Origin: Acidobacteriaceae bacterium KBS 89
Lineage (GTDB): Bacteria > Acidobacteriota > Terriglobia > Terriglobales > Acidobacteriaceae
Direction: 5' to 3'
DNA length: 64,000 bases
NCBI GenBank assembly: GCA_000381605.1
Contig: KB906755.1
Coordinates: 620,001-684,000 of the forward strand
The notes under the pieces are model-generated. The model ran no database searches, was not told the DNA's origin, and saw only the letters and a program-made list of their open reading frames with translations. Positions 9,791 to 19,168 of the stretch are shown here, piece after piece. The position numbers and the translations under genes are program-made. How positions within the stretch are numbered: position 1 is the stretch's first letter; each line of letters starts with the position of its first letter.

Positions 9791-10294
9791 AACGTTTGAC
9801 TTTCGAGCTTAGGTCGGGCCGCAGTCGAACTGATGGTGATCAACTGTGACTTGATCCTGCCCCGGCCCAAGCGTGCCTTCGCCAAACGCAAGATCGGTGA
9901 CATGGCAGCGCCGTTGTGACAGCTTAGCCACCACCAATTCGAGTAGCGCGACACCGTCCGCTGTATGCGACTGTGCGTACCGTCGTTGTAGCTGTGTGGG
10001 CGTGGAGGGTGAAAGCCCTATAGGAACCAGAAATTTGGAAAAACCCCGAAAGGTATTTCTCTTTGGACCTGCCGATCTCGGAATTAGGGGTTGGGGTAGG
10101 AGAAAAACGGTACGGGATTCTGGACACCAGCGCGGGAAACACTTCAAGTGCGGGACTACTAGGTAGTCAATAAAGGCGGTTGGTAATTGGTTCGAATGCG
10201 TTTCGAGCCCACCCGGTGTAAAACCGGGAGCACGCCTGTGCTTACTGACGTCCTGATTCAATCACGCAAGACAATCAGAACATAGGAGATTCAC
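9791..10294. other. intergenic region upstream of the hydrolase run
   Basis: About 500 bp between a minus-strand run and a plus-strand small gene, so promoters for both directions are expected here. Open frames in it have poor starts and Pro/Arg/Ser-rich compositions. I see no clear promoter boxes, RNA gene or strong repeat. Confidence 0.4.
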
Positions 10295-10495
10295 ATGTCC
10301 ATCAATCTTGCATTCAAAGTAGTTATTGGTCTCGGTACTTTAGCAGCAGCGATCACAGGAACGACGATCGCGGTCAAGAAGAATCAAGCACTCAGCAAGG
10401 TCTGGGACAAACAGATGCCTGACCTATTCAGGAAGTCGTACAAGGCAACTGAGACCAAGACTGTTGCGGCTGAAAAGGCAACGGGCAACCATTAG
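10295..10495 (+). CDS. small single-span membrane protein
   Basis: A 66-aa protein starting at ATG with AGGAG at good spacing (about 10284-10288). Residues 5-28 form one hydrophobic segment; the rest is Lys-rich and probably cytoplasmic (KKNQ near 28-31). No family is recognised. It is the only plus-strand gene among the lipolytic genes and is convergent with the phospholipase-D-like gene, with 35 bp between stops. The ribosome site makes it a credible gene despite its size. Confidence 0.6.
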   Translation: MSINLAFKVVIGLGTLAAAITGTTIAVKKNQALSKVWDKQMPDLFRKSYKATETKTVAAEKATGNH

Positions 10496-10530
10496 GTTTC
10501 GGTCCGCATAGCACGAAATCAGACAACCGC

Positions 10531-12435
10531 CTATACTGTGGCCTGCATCCAGAATTTGAGCTGGGCAGTCTTGATATCTCCATTTTTATCGAAATACCAA
10601 TTGAGCCATTCGTCGGGTATCGATTTCAAGTTGGCATCTTTGCTCTGAGTGCCTTGTTTCAGGGCCCAGCGCCAGGCAAAGTGATCGTATACATCGAGGA
10701 CGTGTGTAGCGTAAGCCATTGCCAACTTCTTGTTGCCCTGAATCATCACCAGGTTTTCATCGTTGTTGTAAGAGGCCTGATACCCGAGGTTGTGGCTTCC
10801 CGTCACAACGACGCAGTCATCGGCGAACGGATCAATCACAACGATTTTGTCATGGGTGATGGCGAAGCCAGCCTTGAGAAGCTCAGCCACCCAACCGTCG
10901 GGAGCGTCCGCCTTATTGAGGGCTTGGGCAGCTATAACTCTCGGGTCCTGTTTAAGAGGTACCTTCGCAGGTTTGGCCTGACCCTTGACAACGCGTTGGG
11001 CCTTCGGTGGCGAGGTGCCGCGAAGGGTGTAGTAGAAGTTGCCCGCCGCGTCGGGCGATGTAACACAACCGCGTACAAACAGGTCCTTGTTAGCACGCTG
11101 GGCAGCGGAAGCGAAATCCGTGATGCTCGGTGTCCCTGGAATAAATGCGAGAAACAACACAGCGTGCTTCGCGGCGTTGACACGGTCCGAGAGGTCCTTC
11201 ATGTCAATCGGTTCGAGTTCACCTGTCTTTTTCTTCGCTCGCTGCTTGGCAGTATTCGGAGAAAAGTAACTGGTCAGGATACTCGAGGGAGCGTCATCTC
11301 CCTTCGGAACCTTGGCGTCCAGTGTGAATTGCGCTCCCTTGTCGTCGAAAGTGCGCAGGTCGGTCCCTTGGAAGACTTTGGAATCCTCTTCTTGATGAGC
11401 CTGTTGGTCAGCCTTCAAGGCATTCCAGTAATCCATATACCGCTGGGCCACTAGGGGATCGTCGATGACAATGGCATTGTTCGTTTGAGCGCACAATCCG
11501 GTTGGGGTAAAGTTTGTCGAGCCACAAAGAACCGCCCGAGGCTTCTTTTTGCCGTCGACGTATATCAGAAACTTGTTGTGCACAATATGGCCACTGGGCG
11601 GCTGACGATAGAACTTTTCGTTTGCCGATTTGTTAAGACGGTCCCAGGCGCTTTCGTTCTCCTCTTCCTTCCCGGCGGAGTTAGGTGCTTTTTTGCTCCC
11701 AGTCTTTTTAGCCGCCGCTCGCGTCGTTGTCTTCTTGCTCCCGGCTGATATAGCCGCCTCGGTCCCCACTGGCTTCCCGACGATGTGAGCCACTACAATA
11801 CTCAGCTTGTTACCGAGTGCGACCAGTGAATTCACAAGTTCTTCATCCGTTAGCTCATAGAGCGCAGCATAGATTTGTCCAGAGCTCTTCGCGCGGTCGA
11901 GAAAGCCAGTGAGTGTACCTGCCAGGTCGCCAGTCAGGTCATTCCGGAGTTGACTTCCTTCAGCCCCAATCTTAGCCTTAAACTGAACCAGGCTGAAATT
12001 TCCCTTCAATGCCTTCGCCACGTGTTGTGTGGAGATCAAACCGCGGTTGAAAGTTGCAGAGAGGCTCGGCGAGCATCTCGAGGTCAGTTCCACCTCGTTC
12101 GTCGTCAAAATTGGGAGCGACCTCATCGGCGTCAAGGTGTCGGGCTTGCCTTCCAGTGGAACGATCTTATAGCGAAACCTAAAGCTCTTCGTCTGCTCTG
12201 CCACAAGCCGCGCGTAGGGGTCCTTCCAGTAAAACTTTTGAACTGGATATTGGGCTGTGGTTTGGCCGGATTTGATCGTCTTGCCCTTGAAGACGGCGTG
12301 GCTAGGCAACGGCGTCTCATTTCCTTGGGCATCGATCCGATATAGAGCAAAGCCCATGCATCCGTCGGGACGTGTTCCGTAACTCCAAGCAATGGTCGCA
12401 ACGTCATTGTTCGCAAAAGCGATCGCGTTTCGCAT
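10531..12435 (-). CDS. phospholipase D-like protein with two HKD motifs
   Basis: A 634-aa protein of the PLD superfamily. The first motif is HNKFLIYVDG (His286, Lys288) followed by GSTNFT; the second is HDKIVVID (His528, Lys530) followed by GSHNLG. Two HKD halves normally form one active site through a covalent phospho-His, so the chain should be catalytic on a phosphodiester (phospholipid or nucleic acid). Between about residues 235 and 265 is a Lys/Ala/Ser-rich, probably disordered linker containing KKTTTRAAAKK. No signal peptide or membrane segment is seen, so it is probably cytoplasmic. ATG at 12435 follows GAGGAGC, a strong ribosome site. It lies downstream of drmC on the same strand, separated by about 500 bp that holds only a small frame, so it may be read with DISARM or belong to the lipolytic cluster. 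Confidence 0.88.
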   Translation of the reverse strand: MRNAIAFANNDVATIAWSYGTRPDGCMGFALYRIDAQGNETPLPSHAVFKGKTIKSGQTTAQYPVQKFYWKDPYARLVAEQTKSFRFRYKIVPLEGKPDTLTPMRSLPILTTNEVELTSRCSPSLSATFNRGLISTQHVAKALKGNFSLVQFKAKIGAEGSQLRNDLTGDLAGTLTGFLDRAKSSGQIYAALYELTDEELVNSLVALGNKLSIVVAHIVGKPVGTEAAISAGSKKTTTRAAAKKTGSKKAPNSAGKEEENESAWDRLNKSANEKFYRQPPSGHIVHNKFLIYVDGKKKPRAVLCGSTNFTPTGLCAQTNNAIVIDDPLVAQRYMDYWNALKADQQAHQEEDSKVFQGTDLRTFDDKGAQFTLDAKVPKGDDAPSSILTSYFSPNTAKQRAKKKTGELEPIDMKDLSDRVNAAKHAVLFLAFIPGTPSITDFASAAQRANKDLFVRGCVTSPDAAGNFYYTLRGTSPPKAQRVVKGQAKPAKVPLKQDPRVIAAQALNKADAPDGWVAELLKAGFAITHDKIVVIDPFADDCVVVTGSHNLGYQASYNNDENLVMIQGNKKLAMAYATHVLDVYDHFAWRWALKQGTQSKDANLKSIPDEWLNWYFDKNGDIKTAQLKFWMQATV

Positions 12436-12731
12436 TTAAGCTCCTCGATAGTAGAAATGCGTGGCCCGATTAATTGTGTGAGGCAGACCTCGAAGAATTT
12501 GCTCGACAAGCAAAGGAACCGATTGACTACCTCCATTCGCGTTCCCGACAAAATATTAAGGTGGCGCCGATGATACATAGGTCGCTTCGAATTTGCCAAT
12601 TATTTTTTGGATAACAGAGAACTATGCCAACTGCCAGCCTTTCTCACCAGCCACACACTGCGACCTGTTGGCACTGACCTGTGCAGACCTCCACGGGTAT
12701 CGACTAATACTGGCCACAGGAGGCGATGCAA
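12436..12731. other. intergenic region, no gene seen
   Basis: About 300 bp between the phospholipase-D-like gene and a small minus-strand frame. Part of it reads in another minus-strand frame as a protein-like continuation of that small gene (KAFIFANERQQEAI and onward to about 12625), so some of it may be decayed coding sequence. Confidence 0.3.
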
Positions 12732-12890
12732 TCAGGTCGCTGATCGCTTCCTGCTGCCTCTCATTGGCAAAGATGAATGCCTTGCTCCTAAAGGAAGAAT
12801 GGCCGCGTAGGCGCCCTTAGAGAGCTTTTCCGGCGCGTTGCTATCCTCGAATTCGCCAAGAACCAGATTCTCTCTCCGGTTGGACGCCAT
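12732..12890 (-). CDS. small ORF with strong ribosome site, possibly frameshifted
   Basis: A 52-codon minus-strand frame whose ATG (12890) sits 6 bases after GGAGG, a near-ideal ribosome site. It begins MASNRRENLVLGEFE and continues EKLSKGAYAAILP. After that the frame turns Arg/Ser-rich, while a neighbouring frame gives a more protein-like continuation (KAFIFANERQQEAISDLIAS). This suggests an originally longer gene broken by a small indel near 12770-12800. It lies 42 bp downstream of drmC on the same strand. No family is recognised. Confidence 0.4.
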   Translation of the reverse strand: MASNRRENLVLGEFEDSNAPEKLSKGAYAAILPLGARHSSLPMRGSRKRSAT

Positions 12891-12932
12891 TAAGACCTCC
12901 ATTCCATAGCATTGTTTTCGAACGCTCTCGAC

Positions 12933-13745
12933 TCATATCCTGTGAAGCCTTGGATATTCCCACAGTATCAAGGTGCCATCTGCACACAAACCGTCAAAGT
13001 GTCCTCTGAGTCTGTGGAGAATCTGGTCACCAGTAAAGAGAGAGCCAAGTTCAAAGTTGCGATTGAATGCGTCATCCGTGAGATTAGCGCTGGAGACAAC
13101 TGCCTGATCGTCAATGACTGCCACTTTTGCATGCAGCTTACCGGGTTTGCCATGAGCGTTCCGTTCTCTCTTGTCCAGAGGCCAGTAATATACCTGCGCG
13201 CCCTGGCGAATGATCGCAGGAAAGGCATTCAGCGCGTCCATCGAAAGCTGCCCCTGTGATGTTTGCTCAAACTCCAAAATGAGTCGAACGCGAACTCCCC
13301 TATCAATTGCTTTCGCCAGTCCGTCTGTAAGACGGGTAATTTTATGAGCGGCAAATGTAACCAGCAATATCTCTCGTTTCGCGAAATCTATTAGGTCATA
13401 CAGGACTTGGTCAATCCGGCGGGCAGGGATTTCACTGGAGGGGGAGGGTCCGGTCCAGAGTAGTTCAACATATTGATCTTGCTGCTGCTGAGTGAGAATC
13501 GAAACAGATACCTCGATCAACACACCTAAAGAGTTCCAGGACATGTGGCTTTCCGCCTGGCGTATAACGCTCGCTACACAATGGGCTGCGTCCCCGTTGT
13601 TGGTCGCTGGCAAAGTTGCTATCAGAGTTCCTGCACCTATCGAACCGGGGGCCTTGGAGATCGTTAAGCAAACGGTCTGAAGCCACGGTTTGTGGGCTCT
13701 GCGGATCAAATCGACGATGCTTTCTGTCAGGCGTGAGGGGATCAT
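12933..13745 (-). CDS. drmC: DISARM protein DrmC, phospholipase D-like
   Basis: A 270-aa PLD-superfamily protein at the end of the DISARM operon. The visible motif is LHAKVAVIDD (His205, Lys207) followed by SSANLTDDAF and an acidic residue at FELG. Only one HKD set is present, so an active site would need a dimer. ATG at 13745 is 6 bp after the drmB stop with AAAGAAG upstream, so translation is coupled. Family knowledge: drmC belongs to the conserved DISARM core with drmA and drmB, but its molecular role is unclear. Length and position match DrmC. Assignment is by context plus motif. Confidence 0.9.
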   Translation of the reverse strand: MIPSRLTESIVDLIRRAHKPWLQTVCLTISKAPGSIGAGTLIATLPATNNGDAAHCVASVIRQAESHMSWNSLGVLIEVSVSILTQQQQDQYVELLWTGPSPSSEIPARRIDQVLYDLIDFAKREILLVTFAAHKITRLTDGLAKAIDRGVRVRLILEFEQTSQGQLSMDALNAFPAIIRQGAQVYYWPLDKRERNAHGKPGKLHAKVAVIDDQAVVSSANLTDDAFNRNFELGSLFTGDQILHRLRGHFDGLCADGTLILWEYPRLHRI

Positions 13746-13751
13746 TCTTCT

Positions 13752-15602
13752 TTAGTCGAAGAAACAGGTGCTGTCGTTGGAGAAAGTCTTTACGAGGACT
13801 GCCCGATCCAAATAGCGGTTGCCGCGTTCACACGATGTTTCAGGTGCGAATTGACATGCATGACAACATGCGCCATGGATACCTCGACCTGTGGTATCCG
13901 GGCGATGTTCCGCACATAAAGGATCGGAAGCACACAGACGCACACTCTCCAACGCTTGTTGGAGGTGACGTCCCAGAGTCAGCGGATCGCCGAGTTCCAC
14001 CAAACCGCCAAGAGTTCCTTCACTATCCGATGCGGCGGTGTAGAGCAGAATTCCAGCCATGGAGCCGCCTGCCTCATCGGGTTGACGGGAGTATAGACGC
14101 TCTCTCACGCTGGCTGCTGTATAGCCGCAGTCCAGGACAATTTGGCGCATCAAGGCGTGGGCCAGCGAATGAAGTAGAACAAAACGAATTCCTGAAAAGT
14201 TCTCGTCAAAGGGCTCAAGCTTGCGCAACTTACGCCACGCTTTGTGAGAATCCAAAAACTCCTTCTGAAGGCGAATCAGCTCTGGCTTGCCTGCCCAATC
14301 GGTGAGGTCTTTCTCGCGTATCCGTAGAAATATTCCCTCCCCACGGACCTCGGATGCTGGCAGCCATGTTGGGCTCTCCCGACGTAACGGAGTCAATCGT
14401 CCGTCTCTGAGCATGGTCGCTTCCTCGAAGTCGGCATTGGATTCAATGCGCGTGAAACCCAGGAGAGCCCGCACCTCACGAATGCGTTCCACCAGAACAG
14501 TATCTTCGAATAGTCCCTCGAAGCCTTTGGGTGGTGCCACTCGTCGTAACTTGAAGTCTCTGTTCTCCGCAGCTGAATCCGGCGCCGAGAACATCTGCCA
14601 TTCAGGTAACTTCAAGTCTTCGGCCGGCGTGTCTTGTTTTCCATTTCCCTTGCGCTTTGCTTGAATCGCGTCCCAGATGTCCGTTTCCTTGAACTCACTA
14701 AAAATTGGGATCAACGACTGGAACTTTTTAAGCTTCTTGCTGATGAGGTGCACCTCATCGATGGTATCCAGGTCTTCGAGCTCGCCCCATTGTTCTTCCA
14801 CGAGTTTACCAAGCTTATCAGCCGCCCTCGGAATAGACAATGCAGAGAGCGCTGTTGGGAACCAGCTATTGGAAGAACCAAGCAGGATCGCTTTGGCACG
14901 CTCACTGCACCCTTGAGGCTCGATCAGCCGCAGGTGCGGGTGGTGACCTGGACAGATGAACCATGTATTTGGGTCGGAATCGAAAGCGTCTGCCATGCGC
15001 CGCTCGGAATCGCAGGAGTGACATTTGACGACAATGTCGGAAGCATCGCCCGATGCTCCGTATTCGCGAAGGGTCAGTGTTGCGGGCTTGCAAGGAACAT
15101 TCCCCTTGTGTACGAAATTTAACCATGGGAAATCCGTTAGATGCCCTTCCCTGCAAGCGAGGAGAAAACGAACAGACATTACAGCCGGCGGCTTTCCGCC
15201 CTTGCTCTTCAGGCATCCCCCGTGTACGTATTCCGTCTTGTCCGGACGATAAGGGTCTTGCACCAGCTTGAATACCCCCGATTGCACAGTGGCGAGGGTG
15301 TCGCACAGGGAGCAGCGCATCCATCGCGGAAATGGCGCCACGGGAACGCCGATCGCAGGTGCAGCTGGATCATTGTCCGTACCATCGAGCTTGGTTGGCG
15401 GCAGGTAAAGCCGGGACATCTGCGGGCCAAGGCGTTTCTGTATAGCTGCAATTAGACGGTCTTCTTGGATGTCGCTGCAATAACGCGTATCCCAGTCATC
15501 TAGGCCCATTACTAAAGCTGACATATTGGGCAGGTCGATCAGCGAACCAACACCAAACGTGTAGATCAGCTGACTGGGACGGATTTCTCCAAGTTCGTTC
15601 AT
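13752..15602 (-). CDS. drmB: DISARM protein DrmB (DUF1998 protein)
   Basis: A 616-aa protein. The N-terminus (IRPSQLIYTFGVGSLIDLP) matches the usual start of DrmB. Cys pairs suggest zinc sites: CSLC (97-100), a Cys near 127, and KCHSC (about 205-208). The C-terminal third is DUF1998-like: LHSLAHALMRQ, then CHACQFAPETSC and RGNRYLDR near the end. In DISARM, DrmB forms a complex with the helicase DrmA. ATG at 15602 is 10 bp from the drmA stop with AAGGA upstream, so they are co-transcribed. No missing part is seen. Confidence 0.93.
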   Translation of the reverse strand: MNELGEIRPSQLIYTFGVGSLIDLPNMSALVMGLDDWDTRYCSDIQEDRLIAAIQKRLGPQMSRLYLPPTKLDGTDNDPAAPAIGVPVAPFPRWMRCSLCDTLATVQSGVFKLVQDPYRPDKTEYVHGGCLKSKGGKPPAVMSVRFLLACREGHLTDFPWLNFVHKGNVPCKPATLTLREYGASGDASDIVVKCHSCDSERRMADAFDSDPNTWFICPGHHPHLRLIEPQGCSERAKAILLGSSNSWFPTALSALSIPRAADKLGKLVEEQWGELEDLDTIDEVHLISKKLKKFQSLIPIFSEFKETDIWDAIQAKRKGNGKQDTPAEDLKLPEWQMFSAPDSAAENRDFKLRRVAPPKGFEGLFEDTVLVERIREVRALLGFTRIESNADFEEATMLRDGRLTPLRRESPTWLPASEVRGEGIFLRIREKDLTDWAGKPELIRLQKEFLDSHKAWRKLRKLEPFDENFSGIRFVLLHSLAHALMRQIVLDCGYTAASVRERLYSRQPDEAGGSMAGILLYTAASDSEGTLGGLVELGDPLTLGRHLQQALESVRLCASDPLCAEHRPDTTGRGIHGACCHACQFAPETSCERGNRYLDRAVLVKTFSNDSTCFFD

Positions 15603-15612
15603 CTCGTCATCC

Positions 15613-18600
15613 TTATTCTGCGTACAACCCCGTGGACCGCTGATCGAGGACTAGATCTACGGTGCCTTCGACATCCCTCAGGGAATCTAGACATGTGAAC
15701 ATCTCCCACCCGTTGGCTGCGGCATGTTCGAGTAGGCCTACCGTAGAACCACCTTCTGGCTGATAGCCAAGTCGGTGATCCCTCTGATTATGGACCCGGT
15801 TCAGCCACTCATCGCGGCGTCGGTCGAGCATATTGTGCATACGCTGTGCTACCGTCCCGTCGTGGGTCGCATTTTCAGCCCGTTGCTCTAACTGAGCGAA
15901 GACAGACGACATCAGCGAATCGTTGTCCTGTAGCTCGCCCGCTTTGAGGTTCCCATTGAGCCGCTCTTCAGAAAGGCGCATTAGCGCGACCATTACGCCA
16001 GTAAGACCACGGTCGAGAGCTCGAGCTGAGAACGGCGTTACGGAGAGAGCCTCGACATGCTTGTAAAAGGTCTCGTGGTAATGCTCGAAACGCTCGTAAT
16101 GAGACAAGTCTCGCGGCCTCGCCCAGTTAAACACAGTGCTGACCTGTCCGGGGCCAGCAGCGGAGCGTCCGACTCGGCTGGTGGCCTGAATGTATTCCGA
16201 CGTGTTTTTAGGCTGTCCCGCAACTAGCATCAATCCAAGTCGCTCGATATCAACACCCACCGAAATCATATTGGTCGCGAGCACAACGTCATAAGGAACG
16301 GGTGAGCTCGGCCGCTTCCCTTCTTTTCGTTCCGCTGCGCGCTGGGCTTCCAGCGCTGTGTCAAAGACCGACTCTAGTCGCTCTAAAATCTTTGGAATGT
16401 CGGTGCCCGATTTGCGAGAGGTCAGCTCCTCCAGAGCGCGAATCCTCCGCTTAGCTAGGCCTCGCTGGTCGGCATCGCGTAAGCGGGCCTTAATATCGTC
16501 GTCCACTAGTCGCCGAGTGCCTGCCAATTCCCTAATCGAGTTGAAATACCCAGCCAGGGTCATCCATGGGTCCGCCAGCTGGTCATACTTCTCAAAGAGA
16601 ACCTGAGCGGCGGCCATATGAGCAACATAGCTACGGATCATCGCGACCGGGTAGCGTCGGCCAAACGCACAGATACCAAGGTAACGCCGCCCCGGATACT
16701 CCGGCCCAACGGTGCGCTGCAAGGCGAAGAAACTATCTCGAATATTAGTTCCCTGCGGTGGGAACACGTCCAGCTTTCGCACAAACAGCTTTTGGACCTG
16801 GTCACGAGCCCGCCTGATGGTCGCGGTAGAAGCCACAACCTTGGGACGCACCCTGTTGCCGTTCACTTCCCACGTGCATAATTCGTCCACGGCGGACTCA
16901 TAGAGCGCGACCATCGATCCAAGCGGCCCGCTGATGAGGTGCAATTCATCCTGAATAATCAAATCGGGGGGCCGCAACAAACCGTGCTGTAGGTTTCTAA
17001 CAGAGGGTAAACCATTTCGAGCAGGATGCGATTTTCCATCCTCTATCTCCGGAGAAATGAACCCGTGCCGCGGGCAGACCTCATTAACCTTGCCGAATAG
17101 CATCTGAATCTCGCCCTTCCAAGGCATCTGGGCAAACTTGTCCACCGTGGCAATCAGGAGTGACGGTGGACGACGATAGATCTCTTCATCCACCACCATC
17201 ACCGGCAATCCCTCTTTAGGAGCCTTCGCTTCGGAAAACTCGCAGCTCCCCAGGTCATTACCGCAGTACGTGACACAACGTCCGATGTCGCTTGGTGCTT
17301 CATAAACCCGAAGATGCTGTTCCTTGATTTCAGATCCGCACCAAGGGCAAGAGGTAATTTGATGAGGTGTACCACCCATCGAGGGTTTACCACCCACCCG
17401 GCCCTGGCGCAACGAATTGGCGGCACCTTCCAAGGTGTTCGGCGAGGTCTTGTTGCCTACCCAGAGCCCTAGCCGGAAGGGAGTCGCTCCCCATTTCCCT
17501 ACATCGGCTCTACGGATAGTTTCGCAGGCGCACATGAGTGCTGTAGCGCGCTGAAACTGCTGTAGGGTCAAGAGACGCAAGGTGTACCGCATCAAGACAG
17601 CAATGCCATGGTCCCCGCTTCGGCCAGCCACCGTCCCTTGAAGGCGACGCAATGCCAGAGTATAGGCGGTTAAGCCGAGATAGGCTTCTGTCTTTCCACC
17701 TCCGGTTGCGAACCACAACAGATCCGCTACCGCATCAGTCTCATGGCTGCGATCCGGATGGTGCAGATCAGTCAGACTTGGCAGGTTTAGCAGAATGAAG
17801 GCCAACTGGAACAAGCGCCAGCTACGGTTCCTCGCCACATCTAACGCTTCCACTCCTTCCTCACTCTTTATTTCCTTCTTCCTCACCTTTCGAGAAAATG
17901 TGGAGTGGATTCGCTGCTGCCACATCGCTTGATTGGCGAAGCGGAAGGCCTCTTCTGCCTGGGGGTCGGCTTCAATCAAGTCAATCCCCGCCTTGATGCG
18001 ATGAAGCGCACGGGTACAAGCGCTCACGGATCGTTGAGCAGCCTCCTCGTGACCGACCAGTTTCTCGCTCGACATGGTCAGCTTATTCTGCTCAACTTTG
18101 ATCCAGATGCGATACGCAGTCTCGATATGGCGCAAGGATGTGATCAATTCAGACTTGGGTAGTTCTGCCAACACCTTCATGTCCATCGTCAAACCGATGA
18201 GATTTTCATCATCAGCCTCTGAACGCGGAGTCTGCTGGGATACCTCAAACTGAGGAATCCACTCCGTCTCAACTTGAACCGCCCTTTCGGCCGCTGGTCT
18301 TGGTAGGGTGGCGTGCACTGAGATGCCATGCCCTACCACAAACTCACGCTGGTGGCGATAAAGCATCTCCAGAGTCTCGGTCTCTTCACGAGTCAGCGGG
18401 TCCATCTTGGAAAGGTCGGCCGTGACGCCTTTGCGCTGGACAAAGATCGGTTGGTGATCGGGGCCCCGCACCCGCAGCTTGGGTTGGAATACCCAGACTT
18501 CATCTTTGGCCTCGCCACGGCGCGTCCGTTCCGGTTGCTGATTGACGAGAAACAGAGTCACAACCCAGCCATCGGCCGTTAAGCGAATACGACCTTGCAA

Positions 18601-19152
18601 CAGAACCAACGGATGTTCTGGATGCAAACTCTGTGGCGCGATAATGCTGTCCTTGAGAGCGAAAGTTATAGGCTCAACAATCACTGACTTTCGTTTCCAC
18701 ACATTGGCCGGGCTGCCGTCCTTTTTCTGCTGGCTGGCGCTCTTAATACGCAGATACTGTCCCCACTGTCCCTCTACGACGATTTCCTTCGTCTCTGCGG
18801 CCACCACAAAGCTCATGCCCATCGAGGACGGAAAATAGGTACTGCCCGCCGGCACTCCGGCCTCCGCATTGCCTTCTTCACCCTCGTCAGCCTCCCCTAC
18901 TGCCAGCTCATCCAGTTCCTCGCCTAGGATTTCACTGTCCTTTGGCGCCAACATGCCCACCAAGTAGCGACCGTAGACATGGTCCTCAAATACATTCAAC
19001 TCTTCTTCCGCACCGCCAGCTGGTCCGAGGAGGTCGCGGACGACCATATCCGTTAATTCATCACGAATCGCTGACGGAGTCGGAACGACTAGGGCGCTCT
19101 GATTATCAACTCGCTCGGATACAGATCCATCGAGGATTGGTGGAGTCGTCAT
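15613..19152 (-). CDS. drmA: DISARM helicase DrmA
   Basis: An 1179-aa superfamily 2 helicase. Walker A is ATGGGKTEAY with Lys487; motif II is QDELHL (Asp735), a DELH variant; the C-terminal RecA-like domain has TNMISVGVDIERL and the arginine-finger motif QATSRVGR near 990. The first 450 residues are helicase-associated and include a very acidic stretch (about 75-95). The second lobe also has Cys pairs (CPWCG, CGNDLGSC) suggesting a zinc insertion. DrmA with DrmB is the core DNA-translocating complex of DISARM, which recognises invading DNA. ATG at 19152 has GAGG 7 bases upstream, 16 bp after the DUF262/DUF1524 gene. Intact, of normal length. Confidence 0.95.
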   Translation of the reverse strand: MTTPPILDGSVSERVDNQSALVVPTPSAIRDELTDMVVRDLLGPAGGAEEELNVFEDHVYGRYLVGMLAPKDSEILGEELDELAVGEADEGEEGNAEAGVPAGSTYFPSSMGMSFVVAAETKEIVVEGQWGQYLRIKSASQQKKDGSPANVWKRKSVIVEPITFALKDSIIAPQSLHPEHPLVLLQGRIRLTADGWVVTLFLVNQQPERTRRGEAKDEVWVFQPKLRVRGPDHQPIFVQRKGVTADLSKMDPLTREETETLEMLYRHQREFVVGHGISVHATLPRPAAERAVQVETEWIPQFEVSQQTPRSEADDENLIGLTMDMKVLAELPKSELITSLRHIETAYRIWIKVEQNKLTMSSEKLVGHEEAAQRSVSACTRALHRIKAGIDLIEADPQAEEAFRFANQAMWQQRIHSTFSRKVRKKEIKSEEGVEALDVARNRSWRLFQLAFILLNLPSLTDLHHPDRSHETDAVADLLWFATGGGKTEAYLGLTAYTLALRRLQGTVAGRSGDHGIAVLMRYTLRLLTLQQFQRATALMCACETIRRADVGKWGATPFRLGLWVGNKTSPNTLEGAANSLRQGRVGGKPSMGGTPHQITSCPWCGSEIKEQHLRVYEAPSDIGRCVTYCGNDLGSCEFSEAKAPKEGLPVMVVDEEIYRRPPSLLIATVDKFAQMPWKGEIQMLFGKVNEVCPRHGFISPEIEDGKSHPARNGLPSVRNLQHGLLRPPDLIIQDELHLISGPLGSMVALYESAVDELCTWEVNGNRVRPKVVASTATIRRARDQVQKLFVRKLDVFPPQGTNIRDSFFALQRTVGPEYPGRRYLGICAFGRRYPVAMIRSYVAHMAAAQVLFEKYDQLADPWMTLAGYFNSIRELAGTRRLVDDDIKARLRDADQRGLAKRRIRALEELTSRKSGTDIPKILERLESVFDTALEAQRAAERKEGKRPSSPVPYDVVLATNMISVGVDIERLGLMLVAGQPKNTSEYIQATSRVGRSAAGPGQVSTVFNWARPRDLSHYERFEHYHETFYKHVEALSVTPFSARALDRGLTGVMVALMRLSEERLNGNLKAGELQDNDSLMSSVFAQLEQRAENATHDGTVAQRMHNMLDRRRDEWLNRVHNQRDHRLGYQPEGGSTVGLLEHAAANGWEMFTCLDSLRDVEGTVDLVLDQRSTGLYAE

Positions 19153-19168
19153 ACAAAAACCTCTTCCT

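Noticed and set aside
9809..10261. A 150-codon minus-strand frame
   Set aside because: Poor start and low-quality composition, with competing frames in the same region.
1..12435. CBASS-type defence system, suggested by the patatin
   Set aside because: No nucleotidyltransferase of the CD-NTase type and no Cap2/Cap3-like gene is visible nearby.
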